Source: Tetrahymena elliotti 4EA
Lineage: Eukaryota > Ciliophora > Oligohymenophorea > Hymenostomatida > Tetrahymenidae
Direction: 5' to 3'
DNA length: 64,000 nucleotides
NCBI GenBank assembly: GCA_000231825.2
Contig: JH720296.1
Location: 1,191,666 to 1,255,665, forward strand
Program-made: the position numbers and the translations under genes
In this document: positions 37,470-50,300 of the stretch, piece by piece
Layout of the letters: every line of letters begins with the position of its first letter
Position numbering within the stretch: the stretch's first letter is position 1
Notes under the pieces: model-generated
The model's database searches: none
What the model was told of the DNA's origin: nothing
What the model saw: the letters and a program-made list of their open reading frames with translations, nothing else

Positions 37470-40400
37470 ATGTCTCATTTACTCAAAAGAAAATCATAGC
37501 AAATAGCTTATGGTGACTCCTAAATTAATTAATTGGAAAATATAAGAAAGCAAACTAAAACAGATGAAGATTCTGTTCTATCCATTTCTGAATAAGACTT
37601 AGAATTTATAGAGTCTTTGCCTTAAGTTAGCTTCTAATCTGCAGATATAGAACAAAATCAAATGTTTTTAGTGCAAGTAGAAATATTACGATTTATTTAT
37701 TTTTTTGCTTCCTAAAATATTTTTTAAACTAATTATGGAAAATAAATATTCAAATAGGTTTAATATCTTCAAGATGAGATTGAAAACTGCATTAGATTGA
37801 AGAATTTCAAAAATATTCCTCGAGTAAATTGACAAACATTTTAATTATTTTAATCTCAAGAAATGAATCATCTAATTCTTATATGTAAATCAAAAAAAGA
37901 TTTTGAGGAAAAAGTTGATAGCCTTGATCAAAAATAACTCTCAGAGAAAAAATTTAGACTAATTTCAAAGATTGATGAGCATACTTACTTCCTGCTTGTC
38001 ATTGCAGTAAATATCAAATAACTTCTTTTTGTAAGTAATAAATTCAATAAGATAAAAACACTATAAAAATAATAAACATGATATATTATTATTTATAACA
38101 ATTAATAGAAAGAATTGTGTGACAATCTATTTGAAATTCTTAACTTTTACGAAGAGTTTGTTGACAGCTATTGCATAGACGTTTTATTTAATTTGGTAAG
38201 TAATTCATAATATTATAAAATAATTATTTAAATTTTATAATAAATACACAGCTAAGCATAGTTGAAAGTGGAGGCATAAAAGAATGCTTGTTGAATATTA
38301 TAATTTAACTATGTAAGAAAAACATGTCTAAGTGTAAAAAGAGTGTTTAAGAAAACTAAGACAATAGTGAGATAAGCAAATTAAGCGTAAAAATGAAATT
38401 TAAGTTTGTAAAATTGCTATTCAAAATTGTTAATGTTGATATCCCTGAATAGGAACTTTAAAGTAATAATAAAAATTTTTCTATTTTAAATTCAGATGGT
38501 TCAGCTTCAAAAGTTGGTTTATAGTAAAAACCAGCCAAATCATTTTAATCTTAATTGATTGCAGAGATGTTAAGATGGCTTTAGCAAGAACCTTTAATAT
38601 CATCAAAAGTTCTTAAATTTTTATTGGGGATAGAAAGCAGATAGGCTACTATAGTTAAGCTTTGTTTGCTTAAAAATATAAATCTTAATGAGGAATCACA
38701 ACTATATTTTTTAGATTTTTTATAGCTACTGTTCAAGAATAATCCTTAATCTTAGGGAGATATTATTCATACAGTCTTTTTATACATCAATAACTGTACC
38801 AGATCGCTTTCTTAATCCATTAGATTGAAGGCTTCATAAATATTACATTACTTCCCATATTTTGATGAGAATTTACTATTGAGGACTATTAAATTAGAAT
38901 AATTTTAAGATTATGGAAAAACAGGAAATTAAACTCCCACTAATAATGTAATGACTCCAAGCAAAAGTAATTTTAATATTAAAAGATAAAAACCTAAAAA
39001 TAATTTTTTATTTAGATGATTAAGAAAAATTCTCAATCAGCCATGGATATGGTGCTATTGTACATTTGTTGGAAGATGAATTTAATGATATCAGAAAGAG
39101 TGCTATAGACATAATATAGAATTTCGGATAGCAGAATGAATAATTTGGAAAGGAATCAAGAGACATATTATTTTATATGCTTAATGATGAAAATGATTCT
39201 GTAAGAATTAAAGCTATTTAAGGAATATGTAGTGTACTTGCATAAGAAGCTGCTGAGATACCTGATGGGTCAACTAAGAAATTGGTAGTTATAACAAATG
39301 ATGAAATGGATAGCTTAATGTTTAACTTGAAAGAAAAAGTACCAAGACTAAGAATTGTGATTTACAAATTACTAGGAAAAGTGAAAATAAATAATTTAGA
39401 TTAACTCAATATGATTCTCAATATTACTCTTAGAAATATAAACGAATTTGGAGATAGCTCATATATATTTGAGATGTGTAAGAATATTGGAGAAAATAAC
39501 TGTGAACTTATTAAAAAGAATATTTGTTAGATTTTATAGATTGCAGATATCCTCTATGTCTAAGAGCCTCATTGGAAAGATAAAGTTCACATATATAGAA
39601 TCATCATGATATCAAATGCTTTCAAAAACAGGGAAGAGCTTTTAAAAAATTCTGAAACATCTCTTCCAAGTTATTTTTTAAAATAGTATGATATGATGTA
39701 AGATCTGATGCCAAAATATTTTCATCCTCTCTACAGGTATTTATTTTTATATTTGAATTGATAATTTTTATTTTAATAAAATTTATCTAAAGCAATGAGT
39801 AGAGCTAGCTATTCCCTGTTAGAGATAAACAAGATGATGAAAAGAAAAAGTGGAATAAAGAGCTAAGAGAGAGTGAAAAATAGGATAAATAAATAGAAGA
39901 AATTTAAGAGGAAGAAGAAACAGATGAATAAAATGGAAGTAAAATAAATAAATCTAATCAATAAATAGAAAAGATTAATTAAGAAAAAGTGTAGGCTGAT
40001 AATTTACTTAATTTGCTAATAAACAGTTTATCTGATTTAGGTAAAAAAAACGCAACTTTTAAAGTAATTTAGTAGAATGCTAAGGACTAAAAATCTATAT
40101 CTGGTCCTCTATAAGATTAGTATTAATTTATTAGTTAAATATCTAAAATAGCTTATCATCTCTCTCTTTTTATGAAACAATCTTAGAATAAAATATCTAA
40201 GCAATAATCCATTCAAGATGTTTAAGCTTTGAAGTATCAATTATTGAAGATTATTAAAAATTTACATAAAGTTTAAAGCAAATTTATTTTAGATGAATCA
40301 AATTTATAAATTAATGAGAAACTTCTCTTTGTGGCCATCCTTCAATTGCCTATTCTCCATATGACTTAAATTAATTCAAATAACGCTTCAAGTGATTCAT

Positions 40401-41239
40401 TCGAATCTATTAAATTTGTTAAAACTATGACATTTGTTTAAGATATTATTAAGGAATTCTAAGATACAAACAACAATAAATTAAATTCTAGCTCATAACA
40501 AATTGCATCAATGATTAGATCAACAAATAATCCATTCTTTCTTTTGTACTCCTGCTTGGAAGAAGGAATAAAAATAACCAGTGATGTTTAAGCAAATCCA
40601 TAAAGATTATCTATTCCTTCTACAAGAGAATTATTCTTTAACAGATATAACAACTTCTTAAAACAACTCCCCTTTAGGTTAGTTTTCCCTAAAAAAGAAA
40701 GCAATAATTATCTTTTACAATAAAGCAATTAAAATGTATAAAATCAATTAAACTCAGATTTAACTAGCCAGTAAATTAAATTAAGAAAAGCAAATATTTT
40801 TGTTCCAAACGATGAGCCTGTGGAAATTTAATCAAAGTATATGGCTAAAACAGGGTTTATTGCAGAAATAACTCACTTTTTGACAACAGAAGAGAGAAAA
40901 AATCTATAGATAATTGTTGAGTATTCAGATAGTTCATACGAGAGTATGCAGCTTATAGAAGATGATTTTGTTTACTTAACAGAATCTATACATGTTATTA
41001 ATACAAATATATTCTTCTAAAAAATAAATTGGACAACTGAATCTCTTGTGAGCATAACTATAAATTATTTGAAACCTCTTTCTTTCTTTTCAAGGAACGC
41101 CATTTAAAGAGAAATAGGTTAACTTCTACCTTCTAATTCGAATTCAAATAATTCAATTATCAGTAATCTCCTTGATGCTTCTTGCAAGCTTGCTTAATCT
41201 AAATAATTTTCTTTAGTAATAAAATCAAGAGTAATCTGA
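37470..41239 (+). CDS. INTS4: INTS4-like HEAT-repeat protein (Integrator subunit)
   Basis: Seven exons, 37470-37676, 37758-37823, 37908-38006, 38109-38195, 38252-38966, 39016-39736 and 39793-41239, give 1113 residues with closing phases. The centre is a series of HEAT helices. The best match to INTS4 is HGYGAIVHLLEDEFNDIRKS followed by a second HEAT repeat (NDENDSVRIKAI), the place where animal INTS4 has a similar HGLEDE segment. A charged Gln/Glu linker follows, and the C-terminus (FVPNDEPVEI ... IIVEYSDSSYESMQLIEDDF) looks like the beta domain at the end of INTS4. INTS4 is a scaffold of the Integrator endonuclease module (with INTS9/11) that processes snRNA 3' ends. Alternative: another HEAT/adaptin-type protein. 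Confidence 0.65.
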
Positions 41240-41942
41240 TTAAATCCTGTTCAATTTTAATTCAAAAAATTATTTTTAAAATCAAAAAAAATTTGTGTAA
41301 AAAAATGTTTGTAATAAAAATAACTCAAATGTGTTTAATATATTTTTTATATAAAATAATAATGTAATTATTCTACTCTCTGTATGTAATATTTAGTCAA
41401 AATATTTCATTTATGAATGTGCTAATAATTATGTTAAGAATGAAATTAATTGAAATCCTTCCACGTTAAGTTTAACTTAGCAATGAATGAATAATAATGA
41501 TAATCTTTGCTTATTTTTATTTATTTATTTGCATATCAAAAAGATATTAAAGAAAAATAAAATGTGCGCATTCAAAGTGAGTAAATAAATAAAATATGTA
41601 TTCAATTGACAAATGGAACTAAGATGGATGATTAAATAATGTTAAATAAATTGAAATTAGATGAATTGTTATCATCAATAAAATAATGAGTGAGACAAAC
41701 CTATCTAAATAAAAAAAATAAGAAAATTAATTATAATAAATAAACAAAACAATAATAATAAACGTAATCAATCCTATTTGTTATCAAGAGGATATTAACA
41801 TTTTTTCAAAAAAGTTTTAATAAGCAAAAGTACTTCAAAAGTCAATTCCTGAAAGCAAAAAAGGAAATCTCAAAAGTATTGTAGTAAAAATCATTTCAAG
41901 GAAAGAATAGCATTTCATTAATTAGAAAAAAATTAGTTTAAA
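41240..41942. other. Intergenic region with one short open frame
   Basis: About 0.7 kb between two plus-strand genes. It contains a coding-like short frame at 41531-41689 (listed separately) and otherwise AT spacer with the delta-COP promoter. Confidence 0.5.
41531..41689 (+). CDS. Possible small ORF or terminal exon
   Basis: An open stretch ending at TGA (41687-41689) reads as a charged helical peptide (AYQKDIKEK, NGTKMDDQIMLNKLKLDELL). It includes an internal ATG (MDDQIMLNK) that could start a 22-residue peptide. Codon choice and composition are better than in the surrounding spacer, but no good upstream exon or start was found. It may be chance, since all three frames are open here. Confidence 0.2.
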
Positions 41943-43982
41943 ATGGTCATTATTAGTGCTGCAGTTTGCGATAAATCAGGTGACATCTTAATAGCTCGTC
42001 AGTATTAAAATATCACAAAGCATTAGCTTGAGGAAAACATGAGAAATTTTCCCAAGTTGATATCAGCTGATCAACAACACACTTTTGTTGAAACAGAATA
42101 TGTCAGATATGTATATTTACCATTAGATAATATGTATTTGGTTCTCCTCACAAAAAAGAATTCAAATATCATTGAAGACTAAGAAACAATACGTCTTCTC
42201 CATAAAATAGTTTAAGATTTGTGCCCATCTGGAGTTTCTGAATAAAATATTTTGAAAAGAGATTTTGATATCTTATTATGCTTTGATGATGTTATATCTT
42301 TTGGTTTAAGAGAATCTGTCTCTTTAAGTCAAGTAAATTTTTCTTTACTTTCCTTGGCCCTAAACCATTATTTCCAAATTGATTTTAAATTAATTCAATC
42401 AATCAAACAAATCAGCTAATAAAGAATACATTTGAAATAATTTTCAAACAAACATTGAAACATCTTTTAATTTAAGAACGAAGTAGCTGTATCTTAATTT
42501 AAGAAAATGGGTTTAATTCTTTAAAAAAATTGGATTTTTGAAAAAAAATGTTTAATTTCTGATCGATTTTATTTTACCTTTCTTTACTTACCTTTTAGCT
42601 TTTAGCGGATATCAATTTGGAAAAATATTGTAACACTTGTAAAGAAAGATATTATTAACTAAATAAGTTCAAATTTTCTATTTTAGATTTAACATTTTAT
42701 TACTAAAATAAAGGTTTAAAGTGCATTAGAAATGGAAAGTGCTGACGAAAAGTTCCACATTATGCTCATGAAATAGAAGTAAGCAGAGTAATAAGAAGCA
42801 GCTAAGAGACATTAGCAAGAAATGTAAAAGAAGCGTGCTGCAGGTATTAGTACTTCTGGGAACAGCATTTCATCTTCTAGTTATGGTTCTTATAGCAGCA
42901 GTGGTGCTTCTACTACTCCTACTGGTGGATATGGTAGTGCCTCTTCAAGTGGAATTACTGGTATGGGTTCTAATTCTTTTAAATCTAAAAATGATGAAGA
43001 TGAAGGCGTTTATCGTCCTGATGATAAGCCTGCTTATAATCCCTCATCAAAAGCCACTACTGTTGCACCAAAGAAGGGTTTAGTACTTGGAAAGAAAAAA
43101 GCTCCAACTAAAGAAACTCCAGATACAAATTAAAAGGTAACTAGCAGCACATCTGCAAATACTGCTAATAAATAAAATACTTAAGCTTCTATTTAAGAGT
43201 AAATTGAATAAGAAAATTCTAAAAAATCAGAAATCAAGGTTAATCCTCTCAAGGCTCCAGTTGATATTGAAATTATTGAAAAAATAAGTTGCCAAATGAC
43301 TCGTGATGGTACATTAAATTCACTTGATATAAATGGTGAAGTATTCCTTTAGTTCTTCGATCCCTCTAAAGCTCGTATTGCTATACAATTTGAATATGAA
43401 AATCTTAAGCTTAAGACACTCAAACCTCATGTTAATCTTAATAAGCAATTGTGGACAGATAAGAAATAAATAGCATTGAAAAATATTGAAACCTCTTTCC
43501 CTGTTAACACTAGAATTCCTTCAGTTAAATATGGTTATAATTCCACTAATACAGAAGATTTACCATTCACCTTAACCTGTTGGTTTAATGATGGACAAGT
43601 AGCTCTTGAAGTTGAATTTAATGCAGATCAAACCCGTTTTGAAAAGTTAGAAAAAATTGAAATCTCCTTCAGCTACCCATCTAAAGAAAAGCCTGAAGTA
43701 AGTTCTAGTGAAAATGCTGAATATGAAGTCAATTCTTCTAACTGTGTTTTCAAATATATAATTCCTTCTTTGAGTGCTTATAATTCAACCTCCAATATTT
43801 AGATCAGCTTCTCATCCAGCTTAGCTGAAGATGACATATTCCCCTTCGATGTTAATTTTACATTACCATACACCTTTTATCAAATCAAGCCCCTTGCTGT
43901 AGCTAATTTAGGAAATAATAACGAATTGCTTAAATTCGATGTAATTTCTAAATGCACCGCAGACAAATATCAAATTAATTGA
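41943..43982 (+). CDS. ARCN1: Coatomer subunit delta (delta-COP)
   Basis: Two exons, 41943-42332 and 42714-43982, total 552 aa. Exon 1 is the longin-like trunk domain ([20 protein letters not shown], then [19 protein letters not shown] and [14 protein letters not shown]), the fold shared with adaptor mu/sigma subunits. A helical linker ([17 protein letters not shown]) and a Ser/Gly/Thr-rich hinge follow. The C-terminal mu-homology domain begins near INPL-like [16 protein letters not shown] and ends [18 protein letters not shown] ... KYQIN. Delta-COP is part of the COPI coat for Golgi-to-ER retrograde vesicles, fitting with the Rab2 and Rab6 genes in the same window. The 381-nt intron lies just after the trunk domain and contains a long open frame that does not match the family. 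Confidence 0.95.
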
Positions 43983-44840
43983 TGAAAACTTAATTAGTTC
44001 ATTATGAAAATTCATTCAAATAAACTTATTTTTATCCATTTTTTTAAATTTTATGTTTAAAAATGTGTTAAATTTTACATTTCATTTTTTATAAATATTT
44101 CTCAACTTAGGTTTATTAAACTTTTTCTTTTTATTATTTATTTGTTTCTTCTTTTGTGTTTTTTGAAAGATTTTGCTAAAATAAATCTAAATTTAAACAA
44201 AACTAAAATCTTACATAATTGTTGAATAGTTATTTTTGTTTTAAAAATGCTTGTTTTTATTTAAATTGTTACTAAAATGAATATGAAATTAAACTAAACT
44301 AAAATCTATCATAACTAAGTATTTATTTTTATTTTTGGCTTAATAAATGTTTGTTTTTATTTAAATAATTGCTAAAATTAATCTTAATGGTAAATTTAAA
44401 AATCAATTTTTCTTAATTTTTTTTGAATTTAGGCTAGACTTAATCTATCATAATTGTTATAATTTTTGAGTAGTTATTTTTGGTTTAAAAAATGTTTGTT
44501 TTTATTTAAATTGTTAATCAAATTAATCTGAAATTAAACAAAACCAACATCTATCATAGTTGTTGAATAATTTTTTTTGGTTTAAAAAATGCTTGTTTTT
44601 GCTTAAATTGCTTGGTTAGTGTTTATTTAAATGAAATGAGAAAATAGGTTAAAGGGAATATTGAAAAAAATATAAATTTATTAGAGATTACAGTTTTTTA
44701 AATTAATAATAGGTGGTGAAAATGACAAATGAGAAAAAAATAATTGGAATTACGTATTATATGATTGGTATTCTTTCTATTTACAGAAAATTTTCTTTTC
44801 AGTAAAAATTAATTTTTTAAAAAATACAAAAATTAACAAA
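43983..44840. other. Intergenic region with degenerate tandem repeats
   Basis: About 0.86 kb between the delta-COP and phospholipase genes. Roughly half of it consists of imperfect repeats (separate entry); the rest is AT spacer and the promoter of the phospholipase gene. Confidence 0.6.
44180..44625 (+). repeat. Imperfect tandem repeat, about 100-bp unit
   Basis: A segment running ttgtttttatttaaat ... actaaaatctatcat ... ttgaatagttattttt ... gtttaaaaaatg recurs with anchors (ttgttttt) at 44251, 44351, 44496 and 44593, i.e. spacings of 100, 145 and 97 bp. A weaker copy precedes it near 44160. The copies are diverged. No coding potential. Confidence 0.65.
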
Positions 44841-46358
44841 ATGAAAACAAAATCTGCTTTTGTTTTTATCGCTCTATTACTTTCTTGCTATTCATTAGCA
44901 GATAATTAGTTTCCGATTAAAAATGTTGTTGTTCTAATGATGGAAAATAGATCTTTTGATCACATGCTGGGATGGATGAAGACTGGTTCTTCTAACTTAA
45001 CAAATCCTAACATAGATGGCTTAACTGGGTCTGAATGTAATCCTAAGCTGCTCTTTGGCAAAATATGTATTTCTAAAAACGCAACTGACCACACTGAGTA
45101 CGATCCTTTCCATTTGTTTTCTAGTACTACAGAGAGAATTTATAACTGTAAATTTAATATTAAAAATTCTTATGACTCAGAGGATCCTTGCCATAACCAT
45201 GCTTCTTTAGAAAAGGCTCCTAATATGCAGGGATTTGTTGCTTCAGCTGAAAGACTGTTGAGAAGTGGAAAAGTAGAAATGACTGGCCATTTACCTGAAA
45301 ATGTTCCTATTTTAAGCACATTAGCTAGTGAGTATGTATTATTTGATCACTATTTTTCAAGTTTCCCTGGCTGCACTAATCCAAATAGAATGTTTATGCA
45401 TTTGGGAACAAGTAATGGAAATGTTGGTAATGGATAGAAGATTGGATCAGTTAAGAATACTACTATCTAAGAAGTTCTAGAAAAGAATGGATACTCATGG
45501 AGATATTATTTTGAAGGAGATGCTTTAGATTGGTTCCTCTATATAGATTACTTTAATAAAAATTTTAAAACCCCAGGAAGATTTTCTGAAATGGAATAAT
45601 TTTATACTGATGCAGCAACTGGAAATCTCCCAAATTACACATTTATCAACCCTTCTGAGTCTATTCACCCAAATTTGAATAAGACAAAATCTTTTGGTCT
45701 CCCAAATGATTAACATCCTAATCATAGTATAAGAGAAGGAGAAAGATTAATAAAAAATGTTTATGAGGCCTTAAGAAATGGTCCTCTTTGGAATCAGACA
45801 TTATTAATAATTACTTATGATGAGCATGGTGGTTTTTATGATCATGTATCTCCTCCTCAACAAGATATTCCTAGCCCAGATGGTAAAGTAAATGCCAATG
45901 GATTTGACTTTAAAAGATTAGGTATAAGAGTTCCCACTATTGCTATTTCTCCATGGGTAGAAAAAGGAATGTTAGTACACAAACCATCTGATGAATAAAA
46001 ACCCTATGAAAACAGTGAGTTTGAGCATACTTCAATAGGAAAAACCATATTCAAAATATTTGGTATAGATTATAATCTATCAAAAAGAAGTGAATGGGCT
46101 GCTTCATTTGAAAATATTTTGAAAATTAGAACAGAACCTAGAACTGACTGTCTTAAAGAATTGGCTTACATCCCCCCACCAACAGAAGAAGAAATAAAAA
46201 GACTCTACAGTTAACCTATTTAAGATACTCTAAAATAAAAAATTAACAAAATATGCAGATTGCACAAACCTCGTGACCCTGATTGTGGAGAAAAAATAGA
46301 AAACTACACCGATTATTTAGGCTTTGTAGAATAATTAGAATAAATTCTCTTATAATGA
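44841..46358 (+). CDS. Secreted non-specific phospholipase C (phosphoesterase family)
   Basis: A single exon of 505 residues, ATG 44841, TGA 46356-46358. Residues 1-20 are a signal peptide ([19 protein letters not shown]). [17 protein letters not shown] (29-45) is the N-terminal metal/catalytic motif of the phosphoesterase family (PF04185-type: bacterial PLC, plant NPC, AcpA). [14 protein letters not shown], then [16 protein letters not shown] at about 327-342, then [33 protein letters not shown] and RTEPRTDC follow in the same order as in plant NPC proteins. These enzymes cleave phospholipids such as phosphatidylcholine to diacylglycerol, independently of calcium. All key motifs are intact. 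Several NxT/S sites suggest glycosylation. Secreted or lysosomal location is inferred. Confidence 0.93.
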
Positions 46359-47346
46359 ATACAATTTTAATTTATATTTATATTCAATTTTTTCATAATT
46401 TCTTATAAAACAATATCAAACAAATAATTTTAAATTCATATCAAGAAGGTTATTTTTTTATAAATGTAATAATTTATTTGATTTATTCAAGAATTGTTAT
46501 TTGGAAAGAAAAAATGAAAGAAAAAATTTATTATTTTAGATTTATGTTATTATTAAAATAATTTAGTAATGAAATTCAATTTTTTTTATCCATTTTTGAA
46601 GGAATATTTTATTTTTAAGAAAATCTAATATCAACTAATCAAAAAGGTTTATTTATGATAAATTTATTACTTTATTTTATTTTTTGTATGGTAACATTGA
46701 TTTGGATGATTTTTGTAAAAGATAGAAAACTTTATTGATAAAATTTGATTTTTAGAATGATTTAAATAAGTTCTATTATTTTGAATGAAATTTCAATTTT
46801 TTTAAAAAAAGTTTTTTATTTATTTTCACTTTTAAAAAAAGCACAAAAAATGGTTTATTTATAATAAATTTACTTCATCTATTAATGACACAGACTATGT
46901 GATTGTTATATTTACTTTGTTGATTATAATTGAAATTTTCATTTTTTACAAATTTTTATTTAACTTTTAAATATTTACTGAAAAGGTTTGTTTAAACAAA
47001 TTTATAACTTTACTTTAATTGTTAATAATAATAGTGGTATTGTAGAAGAAAAAAATAGATTAATAATTTTTATTTGAAAACTGAAGATTAATAATAATTT
47101 TATGAACTTAATTTATTTCTTTATTTTTATATAAAATCAAAAAAATAACTTTAAAATATTCATCAAAGTTTATTTATGATAAATTTATCACTCTATTTTA
47201 TTTTTTAAAATTTAATTTAATGTTTGACCAAGCATTGATAAAATTTGTAATTTATTCTAATCAATAAACTGATTTCTAAGTTAATTTATTTCCCCAAATT
47301 TAACTTATAAATAAAAACTCATTTCAAAGACATTCTTAATAAGAAA
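46359..47346. repeat. Intergenic region with a decayed tandem repeat
   Basis: About 1 kb of spacer. A motif ggtttatttatgataaattta (variants) followed by a ttactttattttatt-like run recurs near 46448, 46646, 46852, 46985 and 47168, i.e. spacings of 198, 206, 133 and 183 bp. The copies are strongly diverged. No coding frame. The 3' end should hold the promoter of the next plus-strand gene. Confidence 0.5.
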
Positions 47347-50300
47347 ATGAGAGGAAAAAGTTAAAATGAAAATTATATTTATAAATAAAGAAAGTAGCAA
47401 ACTACCTGCTTTATAAATGATATTCACAAACTTGAAGAAGAGGATGAAGATGAGGGAACTTACCCACCAATATAATATGATGAAAATTACTAGCAAAACT
47501 CAGATTCTTCAGATGATGAAATATAGAAATTTGATGATGGTAATAATAGTCATCGAAAACAAGATAAATAACTCTTGAAGAAGCAGAATTCAATTAAAAT
47601 CAGTATATATGCAAAGGAATAAGAATAAAAGTAGTAAATTAAGCCTGCGATTAAGCCCCGTATTGAGAATATGCAGGACATTTTTAAGATTTAGTTAGAA
47701 AAAAAATAGAAATTAAAAGAAAATTTAACATCTTTGAGCAAAATCAAAAGTAGACTTGGATCAGGGGATGAGGAAAGTGGTAATCTTAAAGTAAATCTAC
47801 AAGAAAGTTAAGTCAATCTACTTCAACCCCCTACTATAAAAGAATTAAAGATTAAAAGCTTAAATGGCTCTCAAGTAAACATAAATGATTTAATAAGCTA
47901 AGGTAATTCTCAAAATGGTTCAATGGTAGAAGTAATGAATATGTAGTTGGGAGAAATAAGTGAAGCAAGAAAAAAACATTTAGAACAAATAAAATTAAAA
48001 CAATTAGAACAAAATATCAAAAATGATAAAAATTTGTCTGATGAGCAGAAAAAAGTAAAATTAGATAACTTCAAACATTCAATGATTGTTGATAGAATAA
48101 AAAATATTATAGAAAAAACAAAAAAAATAAAAGAATAGCAGTATAAGCCTGCAAAAAAAGAATAAAGGTTTGAGATGCAAATTAGCATATTCAAAAAGCT
48201 AGATACATATCTTGAAACTAAAGAATATTTGCAAAAGATAAATTAATCCAATGAAAATTAGAATAAGCAATAAAAATCCATTTAGAATAAAGTCTAGCTA
48301 GATAATTCTACTGAAATAATAAGAAAGAAGAAAAATACAAAAATATTTAAGTCTCTCTACAATAACTAATCTTAAGAGCAAGGAGAGCTTAAATAAGAAA
48401 ATATTTAAAAAATATTATAGAGAAGTTATTAGTATCTAAATGATAAGAATGATTTAATCTTATAACAAGAATAAATTTTAGGAGGAAGCTTTCTTCACCA
48501 GCTAGAAAAAATGGTTTTTGGAGATCGCATTAAGGAAGAAGGTTAAGAAGATATGCTTTAGTTAAAAAAACAATTAAAATAGAAGTTTGAATAAGTAACA
48601 ACATAAGAAAATCAGTCTGACACAAATGTTTTTTATGACATTCTTTAATATTAATTAGAAACAGGTAAAAATTCATAAACTTTTTACATTCAAAATGAAT
48701 AAATTTTTGATTTTTGATTTAATTAATTGATTAGGTTATTTTTGTAAAGTGGATCCTGATTTTAATAAGAAAGAGGAATCGTCTTCTTATGAATAATAGA
48801 ATAATCATATTAATGAAATTATTAATGAAAAAGTTATTGTTGATAAAAAAAGAGCAATTCAAACAAAGCGTGATGAGCTTGAAGAATATAGAAAGAAAGC
48901 TAAAAAGATAACTTAACTCCTTCTTAGTACAAGCAAAAACATATTAAAGAAGAATATAGAAGAAAATAATTTAGCTATTTAATAGGCTAGAAGAGCTAGA
49001 GCTAATTTAAAAATTTAATAATATTTGAATAGAAAATAGCTAGAAAAAAATATAAAAAATATCCCCTAAAAGTTATAGAAGGCCTATAATTAGGAACTTG
49101 AAACATAGGCTGAAGATAAAAATAACTCAAAAGAATAACAAGAAAAAGTTGATTAGTAAGAGGAAGAGGAAGAGAGAAAGAAGATGTTATAAATTATGCT
49201 ACCTTCTTTAAATTCAAACCAAAGTCATAACTTAGATAAATAATTGTAAAGTTTAGAAAGTTCTTTAACCAAGTTCAATTCTAGTAGCATTTCTTAAAAT
49301 ATACAAAAAATAAGAAATTCTGTTGATCGTAGATTTTCATTGAGTAATGAATAAAGAGGGATAATTATACCAACTTAGAAATAATCTATATTTGGTAAAG
49401 TAAGTTAGCCATCCCCTCTCCTTACAAAAAAGACTTAGGATGACTATTAATTTTTTGGACAAAATGAATAGATCTCTGAAATGAATATATTACTTTCTCC
49501 TTTAACAAATAAAAAAGAACTATCTTCAGCTTCAAGGAGAAGTAAAACTAATTTATTTAAGCTAGACTCTTAGACAAATATGAAATCATAAAAAATTATT
49601 AATAGATCAAATTCAAACCAATCTGATTGTTTAAACTAATACTAACTTAAAGCAAAGACAGTCTAGGATTAAGATAAATGCAAAGGATCAAAGAGGATAC
49701 TATTTAAAAAGTAGAGTTCTATTTCTAAATGTTGTGATAAAAGTCCTTCTTCACAAATGATTTAAACAGAGGCTTCAACTTAAGGAAGCCCTGCTTTACA
49801 TGCAATGAGTTATATTGGTAGTGTAAAATCTGGTTTCACAAATAGGAAATATAATGAACCAAGTGTAGCAGAATTGAATAGTTTTGATAGTAAAATTGAA
49901 AAGCTAAACAAAAAACATGGCTTTAGTGTTATGAATATAAAACAAGTCATCAATTAATACAAATTGAATGACTAAAATGGCTTCAGTACAAATAAGTTCT
50001 AAAAATTAGACAAAGATAAATAGAATTTCGATTACATATAAGAAAACAGAAGTAAAATGTAATCGCTTTCTATGACAAATTAACGATCCAAAAGAAATTA
50101 TAGTACTGATATTCCTTATAAAAAGAATAATTAAGCAAATTTTTTCAGACAGCCTTAAGGACAATAAGATTCATAAGTTAATCCTTATTATCCTCATATT
50201 CAGCAACGATAATAAATATTTTAGCCAATAAAATCTTAAAATTTTGAAAAATAAAAAACTTCTTAAAGTAATATTTTCTTGACTGAAAATATAGATACAC

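Noticed and set aside
42602..42713. Possible extra delta-COP exon ([14 protein letters not shown]...)
   Set aside because: Open and after a good acceptor, but direct joining of 42332 to 42714 reproduces the conserved delta-COP linker; the extra segment has no counterpart in the family.
42835..43083. Leu/Val-rich open frame over the delta-COP hinge
   Set aside because: Out-of-frame reading of the Ser/Gly/Thr-rich hinge; the delta-COP frame is continuous and matches the family.
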